Shown here: one piece after another, positions 1-6,636 of the stretch
How positions within the stretch are numbered: position 1 is the stretch's first letter
Layout: each line of letters opens with the position of its first letter
Assembly (NCBI GenBank): GCA_045627045.1
Contig: JAZQMY010000014.1
Span: forward strand, 1 to 14,419
DNA length: 14,419 nucleotides
Origin: SIG351 sp045627045
Lineage (GTDB): Bacteria > Bacillota > Clostridia > HGM11327
Reading direction: 5' to 3'
Notes under the pieces: generated by a model
The model's database searches: none
The model's input: only the letters and a program-made list of their open reading frames with translations
What the model was told of the DNA's origin: nothing
Made by a program: the position numbers and the translations under genes

Positions 1-69
1 GTCTCTGCCGTTCTTTGTGCTGCCCATACCTTTTTTATGAGCAAATAACTGAATGTTTATTTTCAACAT
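1..69 (-). CDS. rpmA: 50S ribosomal protein L27, N-terminal fragment
   Basis: This is the first 23 codons of L27, a large-subunit protein near the peptidyl transferase centre; the rest lies beyond the left edge. The visible protein begins MLKINIQLFAHKKGMGSTKN, ending in the highly conserved HKKG...STKNGRD start of mature L27. The first nine residues match the Firmicutes-type extension (xLxLQFFA-like) that is cut between Phe and Ala before L27 can work in the ribosome. Here the site reads QLF|AHKKG, with Leu at a position usually held by Phe. The start is supported by AAGGAG at 79-84, nine bases upstream. The gene lies 16 bases after prp, which encodes the protease expected to make this cut. 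Confidence 0.93.
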   Translation of the reverse strand, partial: MLKINIQLFAHKKGMGSTKNGRD

Positions 70-85
70 GATTTTGTTCTCCTTA

Positions 86-412
86 TTAGTTTACTTTAAT
101 ACGTACAAATTCCGGATATTGCTCTGCGATGCTTTCCAGACCGAGCCACATTACGTTTATTATCGTCAATGCCTTGTCAGTATTGATCTGTCCATCTGCT
201 TTGGGAAGTCTGCATTCAACGTTTCCGTCCGATACAGTGTAGGTATCCCTGATACCTGCAACCTCATCAAGTCCGATAAGTGCCGTCTGCACTATTCCCG
301 ATACAGCCGCACAGATAATGTCTCTGCCCGCCTCTGCGCTCCCCGAATGCCCTTTAACGGAAAATCCGGAAATATTGCCTTCGGCATCAAGCTTCAGCAG
401 TGCTCTTATCAT
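86..412 (-). CDS. prp: Prp, cysteine protease that processes ribosomal protein L27
   Basis: This protein of 108 residues belongs to the Prp (YsxB, DUF464) family, the cysteine protease that removes the N-terminal extension of L27 in Firmicutes and related bacteria. The family signature is plain: KGHSGSAEAG from residue 20, with catalytic His22, then GRDIICAAVS with catalytic Cys34. These positions are the same as those reported for the Staphylococcus aureus enzyme. The gene sits between rplU and rpmA, as is usual, and its ATG is two bases after the rplU stop, so translation is probably coupled. The adjacent L27 start carries a matching cleavage site, so enzyme and substrate are encoded together. 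The length is normal for the family. Confidence 0.95.
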   Translation of the reverse strand: MIRALLKLDAEGNISGFSVKGHSGSAEAGRDIICAAVSGIVQTALIGLDEVAGIRDTYTVSDGNVECRLPKADGQINTDKALTIINVMWLGLESIAEQYPEFVRIKVN

Positions 413-414
413 AA

Positions 415-729
415 TCAGCCGAGTACAATCTGGGAAATCTGAACCTTAGTGAAAGGCTGTCTGTGACCCTGTTTCTTTCTTTCGTCCTTCTTGCTCTTAT
501 ACTTGAAGATAACTACCTTGGGTCCTTTACCCTGTTCAACTACTGTTGCAACTACCTTTGCGCCCTCAATGCACGGCTTTCCGCAAACGATACCGTTATC
601 AGTATCTGCGAACAAAACCTCATCAAAAACAACTTCATCTCCGACGTTTACGGGAAGCTTTTCAACGTTTACTACATCACCTGTGTTTACCTTGTACTGC
701 TTGCCGCCTGTCTTAATTACTGCGTACAT
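415..729 (-). CDS. rplU: 50S ribosomal protein L21
   Basis: L21 is a 104-residue 23S rRNA-binding protein of the large subunit. The start MYAVIKTGGKQYKVNTGDVV and the C-terminal block KYKSKKDERKKQGHRQPFTK are diagnostic, and the length is normal. The reading frame stays open upstream to 852. The true start is taken at 729 because the family begins there and because AGGAGGA (741-747) lies 11 bases before that ATG. The upstream part of the open frame is the untranslated leader. It is the first gene of an rplU-prp-rpmA operon, expressed from the consensus promoter at 841-869. Confidence 0.97.
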   Translation of the reverse strand: MYAVIKTGGKQYKVNTGDVVNVEKLPVNVGDEVVFDEVLFADTDNGIVCGKPCIEGAKVVATVVEQGKGPKVVIFKYKSKKDERKKQGHRQPFTKVQISQIVLG

Positions 730-836
730 AATTCTTATGTTCCTCCTCTTTCCAATCTCGCCCGTATCTGAGGTGAAGCGGATAAATCCGACATACTTGA
801 TATACTGTGTTACCTCACTCGGAGCGGATACAACAG
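730..836 (-). ncRNA. Probable L21 leader (ribosomal protein autoregulatory RNA)
   Basis: This is the roughly 105-base 5' untranslated leader between the predicted transcription start (about 834) and the rplU ATG. Read on the minus strand, it folds by eye. GCCU and GUAUC near the 5' end pair with GAUAC and GGGC near the 3' end. Inside, UGAGGU pairs with ACCUCA, and a small CGGA-UUUA-UCCG hairpin forms within that. The nested pairing and the position in front of rplU-rpmA fit the known L21 leader family of low-GC Gram-positives, thought to be bound by excess L21. The pairing is seen directly; the family assignment is an inference because I could not run a covariance model. Confidence 0.6.
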
Positions 837-840
837 GCGT

Positions 841-869
841 ATTATACCGCAAAAACCGTCTTTTGTCAA
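841..869 (-). promoter_or_regulatory. Sigma-A promoter of rplU-prp-rpmA
   Basis: On the minus strand a perfect TTGACA (869-864) and a perfect TATAAT (846-841) are separated by 17 bases, the ideal vegetative promoter. The sequence upstream is A/T-rich and could act as an UP element. It faces away from the promoter at 970-998. Confidence 0.88.
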
Positions 870-969
870 TATATAATATAAAGAAGAGGCAAATTGTTTA
901 CAAATAATTTACAATTCAAAGCTCTGTCAAAGCAAAAAATGTGTTATTTTGCCCGTTTGGTGAAATTTC

Positions 970-998
970 TTGACACGGAGCGTTTTTTGTGCTATACT
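970..998 (+). promoter_or_regulatory. Sigma-A promoter of the cytidylate-kinase-like gene
   Basis: TTGACA (970-975), a 17-base spacer and TATACT (993-998) lie just upstream of the plus-strand gene starting at 1038. The 308-base gene-free stretch 730-1037 therefore holds two divergent promoters and the L21 leader. Confidence 0.85.
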
Positions 999-1037
999 TG
1001 AATTACATAAATTTTTCCGAAAAATGGAGGAGCATTC

Positions 1038-1661
1038 ATGCGTATAGTTACTGTCGGAAGAGAATTCGGAAGCGGAGGCCGTGAGGTAGGAAAACGTCTT
1101 GCGGACGAGCTCGGATTTCATTACTATGATAAGGAAATCATAACTGAAATTGCAAAGCGTACCCAGCTTGATGAGAATTACGTTGAAACAAAGCTTGAAA
1201 AAGGTCTGGATTCCAATTTTCACATCACATACAGCCACACATTCATGTATCCTTATTCCCCGATGCAAAATGATATCAAGATCCTTATTTCAGAAAGGCA
1301 GATAATCAAGGAGCTTGCCGCCGCAGGCAGGGATTTCGTTATCGTCGGCAGAAATGCCGATATTTTGCTCGCAGAATACAAGCCCTTCAATATATTTGTA
1401 TATGCTGATTCCGATTCAAAGGTCGCCCGCTGCCGTGCACGTGCCGATGCCTCGGAAAAGCTTTCCGACCGTGAGCTGAAAAAGCAGATCCGTAAGATCG
1501 ATTCAAACCGCGCCAAGCACAGAGAGCTTCTCACAAACAGCAAATGGGGCAGCAAGGAAGCATATCACCTCTGTGTCAATACAACAAACATCACAATAAA
1601 GGATATAATTCCCGTAATCGGCGCCTACGCCTCAACGTGGTTTGAAAAGCACGGGTTATAA
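1038..1661 (+). CDS. Cytidylate-kinase-like NTP-binding protein
   Basis: This 207-residue protein resembles the cytidylate-kinase-like family (Pfam Cytidylate_kin2), P-loop proteins of Clostridia whose substrate is mostly unproven. The N-terminus VTVGREFGSGGREVGKRLAD contains the phosphate-binding loop GREFGSGG (residues 7-14). It is followed by YYDKEII and later by FVIVGRNADILL, both typical of the family, and by an Arg-rich lid-like region (CRARAD, then KQIRKID). The ATG is chosen because GGAGGAG (1026-1032) lies five bases upstream. Only 15 bases separate its stop from the next gene, so the two are probably one operon. It differs from the classical Cmk involved in CMP/dCMP phosphorylation, so I do not assign cmk. 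Confidence 0.85.
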   Translation: MRIVTVGREFGSGGREVGKRLADELGFHYYDKEIITEIAKRTQLDENYVETKLEKGLDSNFHITYSHTFMYPYSPMQNDIKILISERQIIKELAAAGRDFVIVGRNADILLAEYKPFNIFVYADSDSKVARCRARADASEKLSDRELKKQIRKIDSNRAKHRELLTNSKWGSKEAYHLCVNTTNITIKDIIPVIGAYASTWFEKHGL

Positions 1662-1676
1662 GCAAGGAGGGTAAAT

Positions 1677-2342
1677 ATGAAAAAAGAGCTTGAACGTACA
1701 TCAGTCATAGCTTCGCTTGTGTGCAACCTGATAATACTTGCTTGCACGGCGCTGAGCATTCTGGGCTTTCTGACTGTCGGCGGAAGCGGAAATATGGCAG
1801 TTATCGGTAAGAGAGCATTCAATTATTTTACCGTTGATTCAAACATATTATGCGCGCTCTCCTGTGCCGTGGTCATCGTGTTCAACATTGCCGCGCTTGT
1901 TAAGAGCAAAGCGTTCGTTCTTCCGAAATGGGCCATGCTATTCAAGTTCATCGGAACATCAGCCGTCACGGTAACATTTCTTACGGTTATGTTCTTTCTC
2001 GGACCTCTTATGGGCTACGATTCCATGTTCAGCGGCAACAATCTGTATATGCATCTGACATCGCCAGTATTTGCCATCTTTTCTTTTATTCTCTTTGAAT
2101 ACTCACCCGAGCTTACCGGAAAGAAATCCCTTCTCGGAATTCTGCCCACGCTCATTTACGGTGCCGTATATCTTTATATGGTAGTAATACTCGGGCCTGA
2201 CAACGGCGGCTGGTATGACTTTTACGGTTTCAATATGACAGGCATGTGGTACATCAGCATGATCGGTATGCTTGCAGGGACTTTCGTAATCACTCTGGCG
2301 ATAAGAGCCGCAGGAAAAAGCTACTTCAAAGCCGCACGATAA
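1677..2342 (+). CDS. Pr6Pr / FAR-17a-AIG1-like membrane protein
   Basis: This polytopic membrane protein of 221 residues has about six hydrophobic segments, near residues 12-34, 51-73, 84-108, 124-143, 153-172 and 190-210. Several features match the Pr6Pr family, bacterial relatives of the FAR-17a/AIG1 proteins: FNYFTVDSN near residue 49, the helix beginning MHLTSPVF, the PTLIYGAVYLYM segment, and WYDFYGFN before the last helix. Eukaryotic AIG1/ADTRP members are Thr/His-dependent lipid (FAHFA) hydrolases; whether bacterial members share that activity is unknown. The MHLTSP segment is where I would look for the His. The start follows AAGGAGG closely. It is the second gene of a short operon closed by the terminator at 2350. 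Confidence 0.7.
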   Translation: MKKELERTSVIASLVCNLIILACTALSILGFLTVGGSGNMAVIGKRAFNYFTVDSNILCALSCAVVIVFNIAALVKSKAFVLPKWAMLFKFIGTSAVTVTFLTVMFFLGPLMGYDSMFSGNNLYMHLTSPVFAIFSFILFEYSPELTGKKSLLGILPTLIYGAVYLYMVVILGPDNGGWYDFYGFNMTGMWYISMIGMLAGTFVITLAIRAAGKSYFKAAR

Positions 2343-2349
2343 AAGATCT

Positions 2350-2381
2350 TGCCGTTTTTCTTGAACGGCATTTATTTTTTT
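2350..2381 (+). terminator. Rho-independent terminator after the Pr6Pr-like gene
   Basis: TGCCGTT (2350-2356) and AACGGCA (2364-2370) form a 7-bp stem with a seven-base loop, followed by a T-rich run to 2381. It ends the two-gene operon that begins at 1038. Confidence 0.85.
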
Positions 2382-2455
2382 GAAACGATTCGCCTTCGTA
2401 TTATATCTTATTATGTGAAAGGTGGAAACGTCAATATTTCTTCGGAGGAAATACA

Positions 2456-2992
2456 TTGCAGGACGATAAAATCACAAAAGAGCTTCTGGCGGCATTAAGA
2501 TCCGGTAATGCCGAAAAAATATCATCCGCGTTCGAGCTTGTTTACAACAGTTATATCAGGCTCGTGGCGTTCGTCATATCAAAATATGTATCTGAAGACG
2601 AAGATATCAAGGATATTTCAAATGATGTGTTCGTTTCATTCTTTGATCATGCCGATTCAGTTACGGGAAGTGTTAAATATTATTTGACCGTATCTGCTAG
2701 AAACGCCGCAATTCAGTTTTCCGCAAAGAGAAATACGATCGTATCTTTCACCGATGAGATGCTCGATGAGCTTGAAGATGATAATTCTTCCGTAATATAC
2801 AGTGAAACCGTCAGCGATATGAAAAAGCATCTTTCAGATGAAGAGGTAAGGATAATCCTGCTTCACGCCGTTTACGGATACTCGTTTTCCGAAATAGGCA
2901 AGCGCTTTTCAAAGCCGGAAGGAACAGTCAAAACCGCTTATCACAGAGCCATCAAACGTTACAGAGGTATCAAAAAGGAGGAATCCGCTTGA
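2456..2992 (+). CDS. ECF-type sigma-70 family RNA polymerase sigma factor
   Basis: This is a compact 178-residue sigma factor with only regions 2 and 4. Region 2 covers about residues 25-90 (FELVYNSYIRLV, then EDIKDISNDVFVSFF, then KYYLTVSARNAAI, the DNA-melting and -10-binding part). Region 4 covers about residues 123-172, with the helix-turn-helix YGYSFSEIGKRFSKPEGTVK recognising the -35 element. The start is TTG at 2456, chosen because GGAGGA (2444-2449) lies six bases upstream and no better ATG exists nearby. Its stop overlaps the next gene's start by four bases, so the two are translated together. That gene encodes a two-helix membrane protein, the usual arrangement for a sigma factor and its anti-sigma factor. 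I saw no convincing autoregulatory ECF promoter in front of it. Confidence 0.9.
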   Translation: MQDDKITKELLAALRSGNAEKISSAFELVYNSYIRLVAFVISKYVSEDEDIKDISNDVFVSFFDHADSVTGSVKYYLTVSARNAAIQFSAKRNTIVSFTDEMLDELEDDNSSVIYSETVSDMKKHLSDEEVRIILLHAVYGYSFSEIGKRFSKPEGTVKTAYHRAIKRYRGIKKEESA

Positions 2993-3555
2993 AAAAAAAT
3001 AATGATTCAGAGCTTTTTACTCAAAAAGTAAACATAGACTTCAATTACAATGAAATACAGAACAGAGTTGATGTGAAAAAATATGTATGTGAAAAGAAAA
3101 AGAAGAAGTCCTTTTTCAGCTTTGCCCCTGCCCTTGTTGCAGGAATGACTGCAATGTTTGTACTTATAGCTTCGGGGATGTATATTTTCTCTCCTGCTGC
3201 GAAAAAAAGCGCCATTCCTACTTCGCCAAGAGAAAAGGATGTTATTTCCGAAAGTGCCAATGTTTCCGACATCAATCCTGCTTGCCCAGGGAAAAGCGAA
3301 GATATCAACGTTCCGTCCGTCTCTTTGGATGAATTCACCGGTAAGGACTCAACAGGCAATTATAATTATGATCATCCAATTTCCAATCCCGATTTGCAAT
3401 CAGAAGAAAAAGACAATTCTCCAGATGAAAATAAACAGTCTGAGCACAACAGTTCCGTAAATATTCCTTTGATAATAGCATTTGTTCTGTTTGCAGCTTC
3501 AATTCTCACATTGGCAGTTGTTATCATTTTCATATGTAAAAAGTCACGATTTTAA
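2989..3555 (+). CDS. Two-helix membrane protein, candidate anti-sigma factor
   Basis: I do not recognise a named family for this 188-residue protein. It has a charged cytoplasmic N-terminus (about 40 residues ending in a Lys-rich patch), a first membrane helix at about 44-68, an outside segment of about 90 residues rich in Ser, Asp, Asn and Pro, and a second helix at about 158-183 with a short KKSRF tail. Translation starts at TTG inside the TTGA overlap with the sigma gene stop, and AGGAGG (2976-2981) lies seven bases upstream. Position and topology suggest it holds or releases the sigma factor in response to an envelope signal. I see no HxxxCxxC zinc anti-sigma motif. Function is inferred from context only. 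Confidence 0.75.
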   Translation: MKKNNDSELFTQKVNIDFNYNEIQNRVDVKKYVCEKKKKKSFFSFAPALVAGMTAMFVLIASGMYIFSPAAKKSAIPTSPREKDVISESANVSDINPACPGKSEDINVPSVSLDEFTGKDSTGNYNYDHPISNPDLQSEEKDNSPDENKQSEHNSSVNIPLIIAFVLFAASILTLAVVIIFICKKSRF

Positions 3556-3582
3556 TTGAATATATTCTCTGCAACCGATTTC

Positions 3583-3614
3583 GTCCGGCGTTTTTGCCGG
3601 ACATTTTTGTTTTT
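3583..3614 (+). terminator. Rho-independent terminator after the sigma module
   Basis: GTCCGGC (3583-3589) pairs perfectly with GCCGGAC (3596-3602) around a six-base loop and is followed by ATTTTTGTTTTT. It isolates the sigma/membrane-protein pair from lepB. Confidence 0.93.
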
Positions 3615-3678
3615 AGCGTTTTTCATAATAAAAAAATATATGAAATAAAATAAATATAAAAAAAAGACAGCCTATATC

Positions 3679-3706
3679 TTGAAAACTGAAAATTTTATGT
3701 TATAAT
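3679..3706 (+). promoter_or_regulatory. Sigma-A promoter of lepB
   Basis: TTGAAA (3679-3684), a 16-base spacer and a perfect TATAAT (3701-3706) lie in very A/T-rich DNA about 40 bases before the lepB ATG. Confidence 0.75.
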
Positions 3707-3747
3707 ATATAGTATAAGAGTAAATTTACGAAACCAGGTTTTTATAA

Positions 3748-4425
3748 ATGACAGATAACAATAATTCAGAATTTGATAAAATAAATGATGCAGAGGCAGA
3801 AGAAGAAACTTTTGAAAGCGTTTCATCTGAAGATGTATCTGAAGCAGCTGCCGAGGAAGGCGTAAAAACCATTCAGACGAAAAAAGACTTTCACAGCTCA
3901 TTTTTTGAAATAATCAGAACGATATTCGGTGCGATAGTACTTGCAGGTCTTCTTAATTGCTTTGTTTTCCAGATCGTATCTATTTGTCAGACTTCAATGT
4001 ATCCGACATTCAATGACGGAAACAGAGTATTTCTCTGCAAATGCGCCTACTGGTTCAGCGAACCCGAAAGCGGCGACATAGTGGTGTTCAAGACACCTGC
4101 AAGACCGGATGACCTGATAAAGCGTGTAATCGGTCTCCCCGGCGACACAATAGAAATATCAAACGGAGTTCTCAAGAGGAACGGAATCGCACTGGATGAG
4201 CCTTACATCAACGGTGGCTCAGGCAATACAAAGGGCTCATTCTATTGCGTTGTGCCTGAGGGACAATACTTCTGCATAGGTGACAACAGAAACGTCAGCA
4301 CTGACAGCAGAAGCCCCCAAATAGGCTGTGTACCTGCATCAGACATAAAAGGAAAGGTGCTTTTCTGCATTTCACCGCTAAGTCTGATTAAAAATTATAA
4401 TCACTCCTTCGCAGATAAGGATTAA
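3748..4425 (+). CDS. lepB: Signal peptidase I
   Basis: This is the type I signal peptidase, which cuts signal peptides from exported proteins on the outer face of the membrane. The protein has 225 residues. A long acidic cytoplasmic tail (residues 1-45) precedes a single membrane helix at about 54-78. Catalytic Ser83 follows in QTSMYPTF. Catalytic Lys125 is in LIKRVIGLPGD, and the family's final box is near residues 176-188 (CIGDNRNVSTDSR). The Ser-Lys spacing is close to that of Bacillus SipS. The ribosome binding site is weak (AGG at 3736-3738). It appears to be a single-gene unit: a terminator lies before it and the next gene has its own promoter. Confidence 0.95.
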   Translation: MTDNNNSEFDKINDAEAEEETFESVSSEDVSEAAAEEGVKTIQTKKDFHSSFFEIIRTIFGAIVLAGLLNCFVFQIVSICQTSMYPTFNDGNRVFLCKCAYWFSEPESGDIVVFKTPARPDDLIKRVIGLPGDTIEISNGVLKRNGIALDEPYINGGSGNTKGSFYCVVPEGQYFCIGDNRNVSTDSRSPQIGCVPASDIKGKVLFCISPLSLIKNYNHSFADKD

Positions 4426-4465
4426 ATCTGCTCATTTATGGGAAATAATAACTTCAGTAAACTGT

Positions 4466-4480
4466 TATCCTGTCAGGATA
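4466..4480. repeat. Perfect 7+1+7 palindrome between lepB and rbgA
   Basis: TATCCTG (4466-4472), a central T and CAGGATA (4474-4480) form a perfect inverted repeat, loosely framed by GGGAA (4440-4444) and TTCCC (4482-4486). There is no T tract, so it is a poor terminator. A dimeric DNA-binding protein site is possible. The rest of the 288-base gap (4426-4713) holds only A/T-rich DNA and the rbgA promoter. Confidence 0.5.
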
Positions 4481-4627
4481 CTTCCCGTATTTACCTTTAA
4501 TGAAATTTATTATTCCATCTGCCCCGATTATATGCAAAAATAATAGGTTTCTACACAGATACAACGCATTCAAGCCACATTTCATGCAAAATTTGTATTA
4601 TTTTGTTAAATAATATCAAATTTTCTC

Positions 4628-4656
4628 TTGACAATTCAAATACGAATAAGTATAAT
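4628..4656 (+). promoter_or_regulatory. Sigma-A promoter of the rbgA-comEC gene run
   Basis: A perfect TTGACA (4628-4633), a 17-base spacer and a perfect TATAAT (4651-4656) lie about 57 bases before rbgA. No terminator was seen until after comEC, so this may be the main promoter for five genes. Confidence 0.88.
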
Positions 4657-4713
4657 ATTTAGTACTAAAGTTTTGCGGTCATTTTATCCGCTCACAGAAA
4701 AGGAAAATCCGGT

Positions 4714-5568
4714 ATGAATATCAACTGGTACCCGGGTCATATGGCAAAAGCCTTCAGGATCCTCAATGACGATCTGAAGGGCGTAGACATAGTGATCCAG
4801 CTAAGAGATGCACGAGTTCCTTACTCAAGCATCAACCCCAAATTTGAAAAAATATTTAAGAACAAGATCAACATTATCCTTCTCAGCAAGTGCGACCTCG
4901 CAGATCCGGCTGAAACAAGCAAATGGCTGAAGCAGTTGAAGGATGACGGTGCGGCAATAGCATTGTCCGTGGACGCTTCCGATCCGGCAAGCGTCAAATC
5001 CGTCAAGAAGGTCATCCTTGCAAAAGCCGCCGAAATCAGAAAAGATGTTTTCGACAGAAAGGGAATGAATGTTACTGTAAGAGCCGTCGTTGCGGGAATA
5101 CCCAATTCAGGCAAGTCAACATTCATAAACAACTTCTTCGGCAAAGCCAAAGCCAAAACAGGCAACAAGCCGGGCGTTACAACCGAGAAGCAGTGGATAA
5201 AGGAAACTCCTGATTTTGAAATAATGGATACTCCCGGACTCCTCTGGCCTGATCTTGAAAACAAGCATATAATGCTTGATCTCACCGTTACCAATGCTAT
5301 CAAGAACGAGCTCTATGATGCATATACGCTTGCGGCAGAATTTCTCCTTACTTACAGAGAGCTTCTTGCGCGTGGAGTATCGGAAAGATACGGTGTCGAC
5401 ATTACGGATGCCGAGCACGGTGAGGATATGATAGACCTTATTTGTGAAAAGAAAGCAATTAAAATGCGCGGCGGAATCAACGATGTTGACAGATGCGCTG
5501 AAATGATATTAAACGACTTCAGAGCAGGTAAGCTTGGAAGGATCACTCTTGAAAAAGCAATAGAATAA
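4714..5568 (+). CDS. rbgA: Ribosome biogenesis GTPase RbgA (YlqF)
   Basis: RbgA is a GTPase needed for late assembly of the 50S subunit, letting L16 and other proteins join the 45S precursor. The 284-residue protein begins with the diagnostic NWYPGHMAKA. Its GTPase motifs are in the circularly permuted order of the YlqF/YawG family: G4 comes first (SKCD, 58-61), then the P-loop G1 (GIPNSGKS, 128-135), the G2 Thr in KPGVTT, and G3 (DTPG, 172-175) followed by LLWP. The helical C-terminal RNA-binding domain covers about 195-284. G4 has Ser where many GTPases have Asn, which is common in this family. AAAAGG lies just upstream of the ATG. rnhB follows after 12 bases. Confidence 0.96.
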   Translation: MNINWYPGHMAKAFRILNDDLKGVDIVIQLRDARVPYSSINPKFEKIFKNKINIILLSKCDLADPAETSKWLKQLKDDGAAIALSVDASDPASVKSVKKVILAKAAEIRKDVFDRKGMNVTVRAVVAGIPNSGKSTFINNFFGKAKAKTGNKPGVTTEKQWIKETPDFEIMDTPGLLWPDLENKHIMLDLTVTNAIKNELYDAYTLAAEFLLTYRELLARGVSERYGVDITDAEHGEDMIDLICEKKAIKMRGGINDVDRCAEMILNDFRAGKLGRITLEKAIE

Positions 5569-5580
5569 AGCAGGTTATTT

Positions 5581-6240
5581 ATGGCAGAAACAAAAGCAGA
5601 AAAGCAGGAAAGATTAATCAGACAGTATAAAGAAATGAGCATGCTCGAAATCGAATATGCCCATCAGGGATTCATGCATATAGCTGGTGTTGACGAAGCA
5701 GGAAGAGGACCTCTTGCAGGCCCTGTTTATGCGGCATGCGTAATCATTGATCCCCACAAGCCTCTTTACGGTGTCAATGATTCCAAAAAGCTGACAGAAA
5801 AATCAAGAGACGTCCTTTACGATATCATTATCGACAGAGCTATGGCATACGGAATCGGCTATTCCGACAGCGATATAATAAATGAGCACGGAATCATGTT
5901 TGCGCTCAACAGAGCAATGCAGTTGGCAATCAAGAATTGCTCTCTTCAGCCTGACGTTGTGCTGATAGACGGCAACATCGCATTCAATATCGCATCAAAG
6001 GTTGAGCCTATCGTGAAGGGTGACTCACGCTCGGTATCGATCGCTGCGGCATCCATCCTCGCAAAGGTTTCAAGGGACAGAGCAATGCTCGAATATGACA
6101 AGCTCTACCCGCAGTACGGCTTTGCATCTCACAAGGGCTACGGCACAGCAGAGCATATCGCCGCTCTTTCAAAATACGGCATGTGCCCTATCCACAGAGA
6201 AAAGTTCTGCCGCACGGCGCTTTCCAATAAAATAAAATGA
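5581..6240 (+). CDS. rnhB: Ribonuclease HII
   Basis: RNase HII cuts RNA in RNA-DNA hybrids and removes single ribonucleotides left in DNA. The 219-residue protein has about 34 residues of N-terminal extension, then the core AGVDEAGRGPLAGPV with catalytic Asp38 and Glu39. Asp130 is in LIDGN and Asp148 in KGDSR, completing the four-acid active site. AAASILAKVSRD and the PQYGFASHKGYGT block are also typical. It sits between rbgA and yraN, a common order in Firmicutes. Its stop codon overlaps the yraN start in ATGA, indicating translational coupling. Confidence 0.96.
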   Translation: MAETKAEKQERLIRQYKEMSMLEIEYAHQGFMHIAGVDEAGRGPLAGPVYAACVIIDPHKPLYGVNDSKKLTEKSRDVLYDIIIDRAMAYGIGYSDSDIINEHGIMFALNRAMQLAIKNCSLQPDVVLIDGNIAFNIASKVEPIVKGDSRSVSIAAASILAKVSRDRAMLEYDKLYPQYGFASHKGYGTAEHIAALSKYGMCPIHREKFCRTALSNKIK

Positions 6241-6614
6241 ACAAACGCACATTCGGCGGAAAATATGAAGAAACAGCCGCCGCATGGCTGAAAAATAAGG
6301 GATACGAATTGCTCTCAATGAATTTCAGCTCGCCGTACGGCGAAGCCGATATCATCATGAAGGACAAAAGTGAATTTGTTTTTATCGAAGTGAAAACAAG
6401 AACATCCCTTAAATACGGTCTTCCTGCGGAAGCCGTCACCAAATCAAAGCAGAAAAAATATCTTCTTACCGCACAGTATTACTTTATGACAAACGGTATC
6501 GAAGATTACAACGTGAGATTTGACGTGATTCAGGTTTATATTTCGGATAACACACCGTATATAAATCACATTGAGAATGCGTTTGATTTCACAGATTCAC
6601 GTGTTTTCTATTAA
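6237..6614 (+). CDS. yraN: YraN family (UPF0102) nuclease-fold protein
   Basis: This 125-residue member of the YraN/UPF0102 family has a PD-(D/E)xK nuclease-like fold related to Holliday junction resolvases; its cell role is not settled. The expected active-site pattern is present: Glu36 and Asp38 in YGEADII, then Glu51 and Lys53 in FIEVKTR. The start overlaps the rnhB stop by four bases. yifB follows after 22 bases. The position between rnhB and yifB/comEC hints at a DNA-processing role, but that is context only. Confidence 0.92.
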   Translation: MNKRTFGGKYEETAAAWLKNKGYELLSMNFSSPYGEADIIMKDKSEFVFIEVKTRTSLKYGLPAEAVTKSKQKKYLLTAQYYFMTNGIEDYNVRFDVIQVYISDNTPYINHIENAFDFTDSRVFY

Positions 6615-6636
6615 CGAATAGAGAAAGGCGGCAAAG

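Noticed and set aside
53..442. Long plus-strand open frame opposite prp
   Set aside because: It is antisense to a clearly recognised prp and encodes a low-complexity protein with no ribosome binding site.
730..852. N-terminal extension of rplU to an upstream start at 852
   Set aside because: The family begins at MYAVIKTGGKQ, a strong ribosome binding site sits before that ATG, and the upstream bases form the structured leader and begin right at the -10 element.
902..930. Second rplU promoter with TTGACA at 930-925 on the minus strand
   Set aside because: The sequence at -10 distance (TTATTT) matches poorly, and a perfect promoter exists downstream.
2381..2400. Autoregulatory ECF promoter (TGAAAC ... 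CGTA) before the sigma gene
   Set aside because: The gap between the two elements is only 10 bases, too short for an ECF promoter.
5116..5418. Minus-strand open frames inside rbgA, yifB and comEC
   Set aside because: They are shadows of conserved plus-strand genes with no ribosome binding site and no recognisable domains.
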